This document shows, one piece after another, positions 24,860 to 33,737 of a stretch of DNA of 64,000 nt (position 1 is the first letter of the stretch; each line of letters starts with the position of its first letter). This stretch comes from RBG-16-66-20 sp036262835. Lineage in GTDB: Bacteria > Pseudomonadota > Gammaproteobacteria > Burkholderiales > SG8-39. The stretch lies in contig DATAID010000012.1 of the NCBI GenBank assembly GCA_036262835.1, positions 1 through 64,000 on the forward strand. Reading direction: 5' to 3'. The notes below the pieces were generated by a model. The model was not told where the DNA came from and did no database searches. It was given only the letters and a program-made list of their open reading frames with translations. The position numbers and the translations under genes were made by a program.

Positions 24860-25753
24860 CTACACCCTTTCGATGCGCGCTTTGCCGAAGATGCCGTAGG
24901 GCCGGATCATCAGCATTACGATCATGAGCACGTAGGGCGCGAAGTCCTTCGTGCCGCCGCCGACCAGCGGGTCGAGGTATCCGGCGGCGAGGTTCTCGAC
25001 CACGCCGACGATGAGGCCGCCCACGATCGCGCCGAGGACCGAGTCCAGGCCGCCGAGGATCACCACCGGAAAGACCTTCAGCCCGACGAGCGCAAGAAAG
25101 ACGTCGACGCCGAGGAGCGCGCCCCAGGCGATGCCGCCGAGCGCCGAGACGATGCCGGCGAGGCCCCACGCGATGGCGAAGTAGCGCTCCACGTGAATGC
25201 CCATCGCCATCGCGACCTGCTGGTTGTCGGCCACGGCGCGCATCGCTACGCCCATGCGGCTCTTCAGGAAAAACCAGCCGAAGCCGGCGAGAAACGCGAG
25301 GCTGAGCGCGGCGCCGACCAGCTGCACCGGCGGCAGGCTGATCGGGCCGAGCACGATGGGCTCGTCGGAGATGGGCAGCGAGAGCGCGCGCGTCTCGGCG
25401 CCGAAGATGAGCGGGCCGACGCCGCGCAGCACCGCGGCAAGCCCGATCGTCGCCATGATGACCGCAATGATCGGCCGGCCGATGAGGGGCCTCAGCACCA
25501 CGCGCTCGAGGCCGAAGCCGAAGGCCACCATGCCGGCGATCGCGGCGATCGCGCCGACCCAGAACGGCGCCCCGGCAAGCACGATCAGCCCGGCGACCAG
25601 AAAACCCGCCAGCATCACGAACTCGCCCTGCGCAAAGTTGATCGCGTCGGTCGCCTTGTAGACGAGCACGAAGCCGAGCGCGATGAGCGAGTACATGAGG
25701 CCGATGAGGAGGCCGTTGGTGACCAGCACCAGCGTGAAGCCCCAGTCAAACAT
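24860..25753 (-). CDS. LIV-type ABC transporter permease (LivH-like, cluster 2)
   Basis: A 297-residue membrane protein with about eight helices. LivH signatures are LIALGFVLVYKATDAINFAQG, here noted as LGFVLVYKATD plus NFAQGE, and the conserved coupling stretch KVFPVVILGGLDSVLGA. It starts at an ATG overlapping the acyl-CoA-synthetase-like stop by 8 bases, and is followed 2 bases later by the LivM-like GTG. Order and coupling match cluster 1, although here the ligase gene lies between the LivG-like ATPase and the permeases. Confidence 0.93.
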   Translation of the reverse strand: MFDWGFTLVLVTNGLLIGLMYSLIALGFVLVYKATDAINFAQGEFVMLAGFLVAGLIVLAGAPFWVGAIAAIAGMVAFGFGLERVVLRPLIGRPIIAVIMATIGLAAVLRGVGPLIFGAETRALSLPISDEPIVLGPISLPPVQLVGAALSLAFLAGFGWFFLKSRMGVAMRAVADNQQVAMAMGIHVERYFAIAWGLAGIVSALGGIAWGALLGVDVFLALVGLKVFPVVILGGLDSVLGAIVGGLIVGVVENLAAGYLDPLVGGGTKDFAPYVLMIVMLMIRPYGIFGKARIERV

Positions 25754-27674
25754 GGATGTCCTCGATGGACACCTTCGCGCGCACCGTGGCGCGCTGCCCG
25801 TCCTCGTAGGTGACCTCGGTCGCGATCTCGGTCTCGGTCGCGCCGTCGTAGAGCGCCTCGATCACCGGCTTGTATTTCTCGGCGATCACGCGCCGGCGGA
25901 GCTTGCGCGTGCGCGTAACCTCCGCGTCGTCGGCATCGAAATCTTTGGCGAGCAGCAGGAACCGCCGCACGCGCGTGGCTTCGAGCAGCCCCTCGTTGCA
26001 GCGCCGGATCTCCTCGCGGATGAGCGCGCGCACCTCGGGCTTCTGGGTCAGGTCCTGATAGCCGCTATAGGCGAGGCCGCGCCGTTCTGCCCAGCTTCCG
26101 ACCGGGTCGAGCGCGATCGCCACCATCGCGGTGACGTGCGATCGCCCGGGGCCGAAGGCGATCGCCTCGCCGATATAGGGGCTGAACTTGAGCTTGTTCT
26201 CGATGAATTGCGGGGCGATCGGCGTTCCTGCATGTTTCCCGCCTTCCAGCTTTCCCACGTCCTTCGCCCGATCGATGATCGCCAGGTGGCCCTGCGGGTC
26301 GATGAAGCCGGCGTCGCCGGTGTGGAACCAGCCTTCGGCATCGATCGCCTCCCGGGTCGCGTCGGACTGCTTGTGGTAGCCGACGAAGACGTTGGCTCCC
26401 CGCACGAGCACTTCTCCGCCCTCGGCGATGCGCACCTCGATGCCGGGGCCGGGCGGGCCGACCGTATTCGGATTTGCCTGGCTGTCGGGCTGCACCGAGA
26501 CGAAGGCCGCGAGCTCGGTCGAGCCGTAGACCTGCTTCAGGTTGATGCCGAAGGCGCGGAAGAACCGGAAGGCGTCGGGGCCGAGCGGCGCGCCGCCCGT
26601 GAGGCACCAGCGCGCGCGCCGCAGGCCGATCTGGTCGCGCACCGGCCCGTAAACGAGGAACTCGCCGAGAAGGAGCGCGAGGCGGAGCATGACCGGCACC
26701 GGCTTTCCTTCCGTGCGCAACAGCTCGGCCTCGATGGCGCGGTCGCGGAAGAATTCGAACGCCCGGCGCTTGAGCCACGAGGCGTCGTTCGCCTTCACCT
26801 GGATCTGCGTGAGCAGGTTTTCCCAGATGCGCGGCGCGGCGAGGAAGGCGCTCGGCCCCAGCTCGCGCAGGTCGCGCTGCACCGTGGTCGGGCTCTCCGG
26901 GCAATTGCAGGCGAACCCGACCATCATCTGCAGGACGAGCGTGTAGACCGCGTCGCCGATCCAGGCCATCGGCAGATACGCGAGCCAGTCGTCCTCGGGC
27001 TTGAGGTTGGTACACGCGAGGAAAGCGCTAGCGCTTGCGATGAGGTTGGCGTGCGAGAGCATCGCGCCCTTCGGTTTGCCCGTGGTGCCGGAGGTGTAGC
27101 AGATGAGCGCGACGTCGTCGGGCCTGGCCTTCGCGATTTCCGCTTCCACCAGCCCCGGGTGGCTCGCGCCGTATTCCCGGCCGAGCGCCTCCACGGCGCC
27201 GAACGCGCGCAGCATCTCGTCGCGGTAGTGGAACATCCCGCGCGCGTCCTCGTAGACGACCAGGCGCAGCTTCGGCAGCCGCGAGCGGATCGAAAGGATC
27301 TTGTCGACCTGCTCCTGGTCCTCGGCGACGAGCACGCTCGCCTCCGCGTGCTCGAGCACATAGACCAGCTCCTCGGCGGGCGCGTCCTGGTAGAGCGGCG
27401 CCGGCACGCCGCCCAGCGCCATCGCGGCAAGCTGCGCGGCGTACAGGCGCGGCCGGTTGTCGCCGACCACCGCGAGCACGTCGCCGCGCTTGAAGCCGAG
27501 TGAGGCGAGGCCGAGCGCGAAATCGCGCACCTGGCCGTAGTACTCGGACCAGGTCTGCGTGCGCCAGATGCCCATCGTCTTCTCGCGCATCGCCGGCGCG
27601 TCGGGACGCTGCTCGGCGTTGCGCTTGAGAAGGCCGGCCAGGGTATCGTCGGCCCAGGTTCGCGTTCCGCTCAT
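25746..27674 (-). CDS. AMP-binding long-chain acyl-CoA-synthetase-like protein (transporter cluster 2)
   Basis: A 642-residue ANL-superfamily ligase, paralogous to the cluster 1 gene. P-loop CYTSGTTGKPKG, adenine-site YGSTE, GWFHTGDAGF and the hinge IIDRAKDVGK are all present. It should activate a carboxylic acid to its CoA thioester. The start overlaps the LivG-like stop (ATGA), and its end overlaps the LivH-like start by 8 bases, so ligase and transporter subunits are translated from one message. The two ligases share early GDNRPRLYA and PAPLYQDA blocks, which supports duplication of the whole cluster. Confidence 0.9.
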   Translation of the reverse strand: MSGTRTWADDTLAGLLKRNAEQRPDAPAMREKTMGIWRTQTWSEYYGQVRDFALGLASLGFKRGDVLAVVGDNRPRLYAAQLAAMALGGVPAPLYQDAPAEELVYVLEHAEASVLVAEDQEQVDKILSIRSRLPKLRLVVYEDARGMFHYRDEMLRAFGAVEALGREYGASHPGLVEAEIAKARPDDVALICYTSGTTGKPKGAMLSHANLIASASAFLACTNLKPEDDWLAYLPMAWIGDAVYTLVLQMMVGFACNCPESPTTVQRDLRELGPSAFLAAPRIWENLLTQIQVKANDASWLKRRAFEFFRDRAIEAELLRTEGKPVPVMLRLALLLGEFLVYGPVRDQIGLRRARWCLTGGAPLGPDAFRFFRAFGINLKQVYGSTELAAFVSVQPDSQANPNTVGPPGPGIEVRIAEGGEVLVRGANVFVGYHKQSDATREAIDAEGWFHTGDAGFIDPQGHLAIIDRAKDVGKLEGGKHAGTPIAPQFIENKLKFSPYIGEAIAFGPGRSHVTAMVAIALDPVGSWAERRGLAYSGYQDLTQKPEVRALIREEIRRCNEGLLEATRVRRFLLLAKDFDADDAEVTRTRKLRRRVIAEKYKPVIEALYDGATETEIATEVTYEDGQRATVRAKVSIEDIHV

Positions 27675-28453
27675 GCGGCTTTTTTCGCTCCCAGGTACGC
27701 CTCGATCACCGCGGGGTTCGCCTGCACGGCCTTCGGCTCGCCCGCGGCGATGACGCGGCCGCGATCGAGCACCACCACCCGCTGCGAGATGTCCATCACC
27801 ACTCCCATGTCATGCTCGATCAGGATCACGGTCGTGCCGCGCTCCTCGTTGACGTCGAGCACGTAGCGCGCCATGTCCTCCTTTTCTTCCTGGTTCATGC
27901 CGCCCATCGGCTCATCGAGCAGGAGGAGCTTCGGCTCGAGTGCGAGCGCCCGCCCGAGCTCGACGCGCTTGCGCAGCCCGTAGGAGAGCGCGCCGGTCGG
28001 CAGCTTCCTCAGGTCCTCGAGCTTGAGGAACTCGATCAGGTCCTCGACCTTCTCGCGATGCGCGATTTCCTCCTTTTGCGCGAAGCCCCAATAGAGGAAC
28101 GAGGAGAGCACGCCCGAGCGCATGCGCACGTGCCGCCCCAGCATCAGGTTGTCGAGCACCGTCATGCCGGAAAAGAGCGCGATGTTCTGGAAGGTGCGCG
28201 CGATGCCGCGCTCGGCGATGCGGCTCGGAGAGAAGCGCGTGACGTCCTCGCCCTCGAACTCGATCTTGCCGCGGTCGGGGCGGTAGAAGCCGCTCACCAT
28301 GTTGAGGAGCGAGGTCTTGCCCGCGCCGTTCGGGCCGATCACCGAAAGGATCTCGCCCTGGCGCACTTCCAGGCTCACGTCGTCGACGGCCGTCACGCCG
28401 CCGAACTGCTTGGCGACGCCCATGACCCGCAGCTGAGAATCGCCTGCGCGCAA
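27671..28453 (-). CDS. LIV-type ABC transporter ATP-binding protein (LivG-like, cluster 2)
   Basis: A 260-residue ATPase with Walker A GPNGAGKTS at Gly40, ARTFQNIALFSG, the degenerate signature LSYGLRKRVELGRAL, Walker B LLLLDEPMGG, and IEHDMG as switch. TTG at 28453 was chosen: GGAGGAGAGG stands about 7 bases before it, and the next ATG would cut into the first strand (LRVMGVAKQFGG). It is the first gene of cluster 2 and is divergent from the PaaK-like ligase, with 55 bases between the two starts. Confidence 0.9.
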   Translation of the reverse strand: MRAGDSQLRVMGVAKQFGGVTAVDDVSLEVRQGEILSVIGPNGAGKTSLLNMVSGFYRPDRGKIEFEGEDVTRFSPSRIAERGIARTFQNIALFSGMTVLDNLMLGRHVRMRSGVLSSFLYWGFAQKEEIAHREKVEDLIEFLKLEDLRKLPTGALSYGLRKRVELGRALALEPKLLLLDEPMGGMNQEEKEDMARYVLDVNEERGTTVILIEHDMGVVMDISQRVVVLDRGRVIAAGEPKAVQANPAVIEAYLGAKKAA

Positions 28454-28508
28454 ACCGATCCCCTCTCCTCCAAGCTCCCGTGTTCATGATGCCGATACAA
28501 TCCGGGCC

Positions 28509-29756
28509 ATGCAACATTTCGATGAGCTGGAAACCCGCGCGCCGCAGGCGCGCGAGGAAGCGCTCATGGCGGCGCTGCCGGCGCACCTCGCCCACGCGAA
28601 AAAGAGCGCGCCGGGCTGGGCGCGCATCCTCGCCGAGCTCGAGCCCTCGCGCGTGTGTTCGCGCGCGGAGCTCGCGCGCCTGCCGCTCACCCGAAAATCC
28701 GACCTGGGCGATCTGCAGAAGGCCGCACCGCCCCTGGGCGGCCTGAACGCGACGCCCGTCGGCGAGCTCGCGCGGCTCTTTGCCTCACCCGGCCCGATCT
28801 ACGAGCCGCAGGGCCGCGGGCCGGACTGGTTCCGCGCCGGCCGCGCCATGTTCGCCGCGGGCTTTCGCGCGGGCGACATCGTGGTGAATACCTTCTCGTA
28901 TCACTTCACCCCGGCCGGGGCGATGATGGAGTCGGGCGCGCTTGCGCTCGGCTGCACCGTGGTGCCCACCGGCACCGGGCAGACCGAGATGCAGGTCGCC
29001 GTCATCTCGAGCCTCAAGGTCACGGCCTATGCCGGTACGCCGTCCTTTCTCAAGCTGATCGTCGAGAAGGCCGATGAGCTCAAGGCCGACATCTCGAGCC
29101 TGAAAAAGGCGCTGGTCGGCGCCGAATACCTGCCGCCCGCGCTGCGCGCCGCGATGGCTGAGCGCGGCATCCGCGTGCTGCAGAGCTACGGCACGGCCGA
29201 CATCGGCTCGATCGCCTACGAGACGGCGGCGCCCGGCGGCGCGGTGAACGAGGGCATGATGCTCGACGAAGGCGTGCTCCTCGAGATCGTGCGCCCCGGC
29301 ACGGGCGATCCGGTGCCCGAGGGCGAGGTGGGCGAAGTCGTGATCACGAGCTTCAACCGCGACTACCCGCTCATTCGCTTTGCGACGGGCGACCTCTCGG
29401 CGGTGCTGCCGGGCGCGAGCGCCTGCGGCCGCACCAACACGCGCATCCGCGGCTGGATGGGCCGCGCCGACCAGAGCACCAAGGTGCGCGCGATGTTCGT
29501 CACGCCCCGGCAGGTGAACGAGATCCAGCGCCGCCACCCTGAAGTGCTGCGCGCGCGCCTGGTGGTCGAAGGCGAGACCGGCAACGACCGTATGACGCTC
29601 AAGTGCGAGGTGAAAGGGCGTCCCGCCGGGCTTGCCGAGGCAATCGTCGCCTCCATCCGGGAGGTCACCAAGCTGCGCGGCGAGGTCGAGCTCGCGGATG
29701 CCGGAAGCCTGCCGAACGACGGCAAGGTGATCGAGGACCTGCGCAAGTACTCCTAG
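28509..29756 (+). CDS. Phenylacetate-CoA-ligase-like (PaaK family) AMP-binding protein
   Basis: A 415-residue adenylate-forming enzyme of the short PaaK type. Markers are the early FSYHFTPAGAMMESG, YAGTPSFL, the adenine-site QSYGTADIG, and RFATGDLS with the C-terminal RADQSTKVRAMFV, of which GRADQSTKVR is typical of PaaK-like ligases. It would make a CoA thioester of an aromatic or short acid. It is divergent from transporter cluster 2, so it may act on the same imported compound. Its TAG stop shares CTAG with the convergent isomerase gene. Confidence 0.87.
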   Translation: MQHFDELETRAPQAREEALMAALPAHLAHAKKSAPGWARILAELEPSRVCSRAELARLPLTRKSDLGDLQKAAPPLGGLNATPVGELARLFASPGPIYEPQGRGPDWFRAGRAMFAAGFRAGDIVVNTFSYHFTPAGAMMESGALALGCTVVPTGTGQTEMQVAVISSLKVTAYAGTPSFLKLIVEKADELKADISSLKKALVGAEYLPPALRAAMAERGIRVLQSYGTADIGSIAYETAAPGGAVNEGMMLDEGVLLEIVRPGTGDPVPEGEVGEVVITSFNRDYPLIRFATGDLSAVLPGASACGRTNTRIRGWMGRADQSTKVRAMFVTPRQVNEIQRRHPEVLRARLVVEGETGNDRMTLKCEVKGRPAGLAEAIVASIREVTKLRGEVELADAGSLPNDGKVIEDLRKYS

Positions 29757-30373
29757 GATTTCCGGGCGGCGGCGACCGGCAGCGCATCGAGGCGCTGCAT
29801 CTCCGGATTGCGGATCACCGAGCGATCGGCGAGAAACGCCTTGGCGAAGTCCATCGAGTCGGCGCCCCAGAAAAGCTCGCCGTCGATCTCGAGCATCGGC
29901 ACGCCAAAGACGCCGTGCCGGATCGCCTCCTCGGTGTTGCTCTTCAGCTTGTCCTTGATTTCCGGTTTTTCGAGCTCTTCGGCTTTGACGTTCAATTCGC
30001 CCAGCAACGCGGAAAACCGTGCGGCATCCGTGGCGTCCGCGCCGCTCGTCCAGACCGATTCGAAGATCTTTCGGATCGCGTCGGGCCGGCAGCCGCACGC
30101 GATCGCAAGCCGCAGGTGGTGGAGCGGGTTGAAGGGATGCCCGGCGGGATAGCGCAGCGGGATGCCCTGGCGGTGCGCCCACCAGTGGCTCCAGCGATAG
30201 GTGTAGCGGCGCTTGGTGGGCATCTCGGCGGGGCCTTTCTGCCCCCAGTGCTTGAGGATGCCGGCGAAGAGCACCGGCCGGTAGTCGATGCCGAGCGCGG
30301 GCAATTCCTTCAGCCGGTGCAGCCCGATCCAGGCGAAGGGCGAGATGAAATCGAAATACCAGGTGGCGCGCAT
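29753..30373 (-). CDS. 2-hydroxychromene-2-carboxylate isomerase-like protein (DsbA/kappa-GST fold)
   Basis: A 206-residue protein that opens with WYFDFISPFAWIG. It has Ser11 where thioredoxin-like relatives have a Cys, as in HCCA isomerases, which use glutathione. The cis-Pro block is FGVPMLEIDGELFWG. HCCA isomerase acts in naphthalene-type ring degradation, but many homologues have other glutathione-dependent roles, so the reaction is not certain. It is divergent from the first crotonase with 35 bases between starts. Confidence 0.85.
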   Translation of the reverse strand: MRATWYFDFISPFAWIGLHRLKELPALGIDYRPVLFAGILKHWGQKGPAEMPTKRRYTYRWSHWWAHRQGIPLRYPAGHPFNPLHHLRLAIACGCRPDAIRKIFESVWTSGADATDAARFSALLGELNVKAEELEKPEIKDKLKSNTEEAIRHGVFGVPMLEIDGELFWGADSMDFAKAFLADRSVIRNPEMQRLDALPVAAARKS

Positions 30374-30408
30374 GGCGGATTGCTATCCTAGCGCGGAGGA
30401 GGACTCGC

Positions 30409-31242
30409 ATGCGCTTCACCGCACTCAAGTATTCCATCGCGGGCCGCATCGCCCGCATCACGCTGAACCGGCCCGCGCGCCTGAATGCGATCGACGACAA
30501 GATGCCGCGCGAAATCCGGCGCGCGATCGAGGCCGCCAACGCCGACGATCGCGTGCACGTGATCGTGCTCTCGGGCGCGGGTCGCGCTTTCTGCGCGGGC
30601 TACGACCTGAAAAAGTATGCGGAAGGGGACCGCCGCAACCGGTGGACGCAGGACATGCCCTGGGATCCGATGAAGGACTACCGCGGCATGAAGGCCAACA
30701 CCGACGATTTCTTCTCGATCTGGCGCAGCTACAAGCCGGTGATCTGCAAGGTGCACGGCTATGCGGTGGCGGGCGGCTCGGACATCGCGCTTTGCGCCGA
30801 CATCATCCTCATGGAAGAGGACGCGAGGATCGGCTACATGCCCGCGCGCGTCTGGGGCTGCCCGACGACCGCGATGTGGGTCTACCGCCTCGGCGCCGAA
30901 AAAGCGAAGCGCATGCTCCTCACCGGCGACACGGTCGATGGCCGCACGGCCGAGAAGATGGGTCTCGTCTACAAGGCGGTGCCGAAGAAGGACCTCGACA
31001 AGGAAGTCGAGGCGCTTGCGAAGCGGATGGCGGGCGTGCCGAGAAACCAGCTCATGATGCAGAAGCTCATGATCAACCAGGCCTACGACAACATGGGCCT
31101 CGCCGGCACCCAGATGATCGCCACGCTCTTCGACGGCATCACGCGGCACACGCCCGAGGGCGCGTGGTTCAAGAACTATGCGGAAGAGCACGGCTTCCAC
31201 GAAGCGGTGAAATGGCGGGATAGCGGGAAGGCCATTCCATGA
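30409..31242 (+). CDS. Crotonase-superfamily protein (enoyl-CoA hydratase/isomerase-like), active site diverged
   Basis: A 277-residue crotonase fold. The first oxyanion-hole block is GRAFCAGYDLKKYA and the second HGYAVAGGSDIALCAD. The two catalytic Glu of classical enoyl-CoA hydratase (Glu144, Glu164 in rat) are not in place: the first position is Asp (GGSD), and the second segment reads GYMPARVWG. CoA binding is likely, but hydration chemistry is doubtful; a hydrolase, isomerase or lyase role is possible. GGAGGAGG lies upstream. It overlaps the next crotonase by ATGA. Confidence 0.85.
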   Translation: MRFTALKYSIAGRIARITLNRPARLNAIDDKMPREIRRAIEAANADDRVHVIVLSGAGRAFCAGYDLKKYAEGDRRNRWTQDMPWDPMKDYRGMKANTDDFFSIWRSYKPVICKVHGYAVAGGSDIALCADIILMEEDARIGYMPARVWGCPTTAMWVYRLGAEKAKRMLLTGDTVDGRTAEKMGLVYKAVPKKDLDKEVEALAKRMAGVPRNQLMMQKLMINQAYDNMGLAGTQMIATLFDGITRHTPEGAWFKNYAEEHGFHEAVKWRDSGKAIP

Positions 31243-32009
31243 GCGTGCGCATCGAGAAGAAGGGAAGCGTCTGGACCGTCATCCATTCGCGGCCGGAGGC
31301 AAAAAACGCGATGGACCCCGAGAGCGCCGAGGCGCTCGAGCAGGCGTTCCTGGAATTCGACCGCGATGCCGAGGCTGCCGTCGCGGTGCTATGGGGAGAG
31401 GGCGGGGCTTTTTGCGCCGGATTCGACCTGAAGCATGCTGCGAAAGGGTCGGCGATCGATCAGGGTGACTTCTCCGGACGCGGTCCCATGGGTCCAACCC
31501 GGCTGCTTCTCGACAAGCCCGTGATCGCCGCGGTCGCCGGGCCCGCAGTGGCGGGCGGCTTCGAGATCGCACTGTGGTGCGACCTGCGCGTGATGGAGGC
31601 CTCCGCCTACTTCGGCGTTTACTGCCGGCGCTGGGGCGTGCCGCTCATCGACGGCGGGACGGTGCGCCTGCCGCGCATCGTCGGCCGAGGCCGCGCGCTC
31701 GATCTCATCCTCACCGGGCGCAAGGTGACTGCGGAGGAGGCGCTACGCATCAACCTGTGCGAGTACGTCGTGCCCGAGGGCGAGTCCAGGGCGCGCGCCG
31801 AGGCGCTCGCGCGCGACATCGCGCGCTTTCCGCAGGCGTGCATGCGCGCGGACCGGCGCTCGGTGTTTCGGCAGGAGGGCTTGAGCCTGCGCGAGGCGAT
31901 GCGCTTCGAGTGGGAGAACGGCGTGCCCGCCTACTACGCGGAGGGCGCCGCGGGCGCGGCGCGCTTTGCCGCAGGCAAGGGCCGCGGCGGCAACTTCGGC
32001 GATATTTAG
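31239..32009 (+). CDS. Enoyl-CoA hydratase-family protein
   Basis: A 256-residue crotonase. Oxyanion blocks are GGAFCAGFDLKHAA and AVAGGFEIALWCD. The first catalytic Glu is kept (GGFE), while the second block reads FGVYCRRWGVPLIDGG in place of the GxPE form. This CRRWGVPL variant defines a distinct subgroup found widely in proteobacteria. It is translationally coupled to the preceding crotonase and ends 9 bases from a convergent SDR gene. Confidence 0.87.
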   Translation: MSVRIEKKGSVWTVIHSRPEAKNAMDPESAEALEQAFLEFDRDAEAAVAVLWGEGGAFCAGFDLKHAAKGSAIDQGDFSGRGPMGPTRLLLDKPVIAAVAGPAVAGGFEIALWCDLRVMEASAYFGVYCRRWGVPLIDGGTVRLPRIVGRGRALDLILTGRKVTAEEALRINLCEYVVPEGESRARAEALARDIARFPQACMRADRRSVFRQEGLSLREAMRFEWENGVPAYYAEGAAGAARFAAGKGRGGNFGDI

Positions 32010-32018
32010 GAAAATGAG

Positions 32019-32777
32019 CTAGAGGAAGACGGTGCCGCCGTCGACCATGATCGTCTGCCCGGTGACGAACTTGCTCGCGTCCGAGACCAGGTAAACGATG
32101 GTGCCGGTGAGATCGCCGGTCTCGAGGTTGCGCTGCAGGGACTGGCCCTGCGCGATCACCTGCTTCGCCTTGTCGAGCTTCTCGCCGAAGAATTCCTTCG
32201 TGCCCTCGGTCATCACCGCCGAGGGGGCGACCGCGTTCACCCGCACCCAGTCGCGGCCGAGCTCGCGCGCAAGCGAGCGGGTCATCGCGATCACCGCGCC
32301 CTTGGACATCGAGTAGTCGAGCGCGTAGGGCAGCCCGTAGACGGGCGCGAGCGACGAGATGTTGATCACCGAGCCGGACTTCTGCGCGCGCATGAGCGGC
32401 ACCACCGCGCGACAGGCATTCCACACGCCCTTGATGTTCACCTGCATGACCTGGTCCCACTGACTCTCGTCCAGCTGGTCGAAGCGGCCGCCCTTCAGGT
32501 TGGCGTAGAGCGCCGCGTTGTTGACGAGCGCGTCCACGCGGCCGAACTCCTTCACCGCCGCGTCCGCGGTTGCCTTGCACGAGTCGAGCTTCGCCACGTC
32601 GAGCGCGACCCCGAGCGCCCGCCCGCCCGCGTCGCGAATCGCCTTCACCGTGTCGGCGCAATCGCGCACGTCGCCCGCGACCACCGCCGCGCCTTCCTTG
32701 GCGAGCGCCTCGGCGTAGGCGCGACCCAACCCGCGCGCGGCGCCCGTCACGATCGCCACCTTGTCTTTCAGCTGCAT
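32019..32777 (-). CDS. Short-chain dehydrogenase/reductase (SDR)
   Basis: A 252-residue classical SDR with TGAARGLG (residues 11-18), NNAA, the catalytic Ser in NISSLAPVYG, YSMSK as the YxxxK, and a C-terminal TGQTIMVDGG. An Asp after strand 2 (AGDVRD) favours NAD(H). It may oxidise a hydroxyacyl-CoA produced by the neighbouring crotonases; this is context only. Its start is 29 bases from the divergent start of the next crotonase, so both promoters overlap. Confidence 0.88.
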   Translation of the reverse strand: MQLKDKVAIVTGAARGLGRAYAEALAKEGAAVVAGDVRDCADTVKAIRDAGGRALGVALDVAKLDSCKATADAAVKEFGRVDALVNNAALYANLKGGRFDQLDESQWDQVMQVNIKGVWNACRAVVPLMRAQKSGSVINISSLAPVYGLPYALDYSMSKGAVIAMTRSLARELGRDWVRVNAVAPSAVMTEGTKEFFGEKLDKAKQVIAQGQSLQRNLETGDLTGTIVYLVSDASKFVTGQTIMVDGGTVFL

Positions 32778-32806
32778 GGAAATGCCTCCCGTTTAGTATT
32801 GGGATT

Positions 32807-33595
32807 ATGGCTTACCGATTCATCGCGCTTCGGGTGGAAGGAATCGCCGCGCATCTGACCTTTCAGCGCCCGGAACGGCGCAACGCGCTCAATCACGACA
32901 TGATGCGGGAGATCGGCGATGCGGTCGAGAAGGTGGGCGCCGACACGAAAATCCGGGCGCTCGTGCTGCGCGGGAGCGGGGGCGCATTCTGCGCCGGGGG
33001 CGACCTGGGCGCGATGTCCGAGATGCCGCCCGTGCCGGCGAAAGGCCCCGATCCGCTCATCGCGCCGTATCGCTACTTCGGCGAGGTGCTCGAGCGGCTG
33101 AATCGCCTGCCGCAGGCGGTGATCGCGGTGGTCGAGGGGCCGGCAGTGGGCGGCGGTCTGGGCATGGTCTGCTGCGCTGACGTCGCGATCCTGCACAAGG
33201 GGGCGAAGCTCGGCATTCCCGAGCCGCGTTCGGGTTTCATTCCCTCGCAGATCCTGCCTTTCCTCGTGCGCCGCATCGGCGAGAGCGCGGCGCGCTACCT
33301 GGCCGTCACCGGCGCCGTCATCGATGCCGAGGCGGCACGCGAGATCGGCCTGGCGAGCTTTGTCAGGACTGGAATCGAAAAAAAGCTGAAAGAGGTCCTG
33401 AAGGACATCGGCCGAATGGAGCCCGATGCGCTTGCGACGGTGAAGCGCCTCGTGCTCGACTGCGCGACGCAGACCGATCGCGCGGTGATGGATGCGGCGA
33501 GCGTGGAGCTGGTGCGCCTCCTGCGCCGTCCTCAGGCGCGCGCCGGGATGGAAGCGTTCCTCAGGAAGAAGCCGGCGCCGTGGTCGATGACCTGA
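32807..33595 (+). CDS. Enoyl-CoA hydratase/isomerase-family protein
   Basis: A 262-residue crotonase. Oxyanion blocks are GGAFCAGGDLGAMS and GPAVGGGLGMVCCAD. The first catalytic Glu is absent (GGGLGM), but the second is kept in IPEPRSGFIPSQ. That pattern resembles isomerase- or LiuC-related branches. The ATG at 32807 was chosen because it gives the family's usual start just before FIALRVEG. The 3' end runs 35 bases into the convergent DUF1289 gene. Confidence 0.85.
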   Translation: MAYRFIALRVEGIAAHLTFQRPERRNALNHDMMREIGDAVEKVGADTKIRALVLRGSGGAFCAGGDLGAMSEMPPVPAKGPDPLIAPYRYFGEVLERLNRLPQAVIAVVEGPAVGGGLGMVCCADVAILHKGAKLGIPEPRSGFIPSQILPFLVRRIGESAARYLAVTGAVIDAEAAREIGLASFVRTGIEKKLKEVLKDIGRMEPDALATVKRLVLDCATQTDRAVMDAASVELVRLLRRPQARAGMEAFLRKKPAPWSMT

Positions 33596-33737
33596 GCGCG
33601 AGTTTCGCCATCACCCCGGCCCGCTCTTCGTCGGTCATCCGGCTCCAGCGAACAATTTCGTCCAGCGTGCGCTTGCAGCCCAGGCAGTAGCGGTTCTCGC
33701 CGTCCATCACGCAGACCTTGGTGCAGGGGCTGATCAA
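33561..33737 (-). CDS. DUF1289 small Cys-rich protein
   Basis: A 58-residue protein: SPCTKVCVMDG, CLGCKRT and LDEIVRWSRMTDEER. These are all the hallmarks of DUF1289, whose four Cys suggest a metal-binding knuckle. TTG at 33737 was chosen: it forms a TTGA overlap with the HMG-CoA lyase stop, and no ATG lies ahead of the first Cys. It is the last gene of the liu operon, and its tail overlaps the convergent crotonase by 35 bases. Function unknown. Confidence 0.8.
   Translation of the reverse strand: MISPCTKVCVMDGENRYCLGCKRTLDEIVRWSRMTDEERAGVMAKLALRSSTTAPASS

Noticed and set aside
30409..33595. A new gene cluster for a ring-degradation pathway built from the crotonases, SDR and HCCA isomerase
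   Set aside because: The genes point in different directions with short divergent gaps, no ring-cleavage enzyme is present, and homology alone does not fix a substrate.
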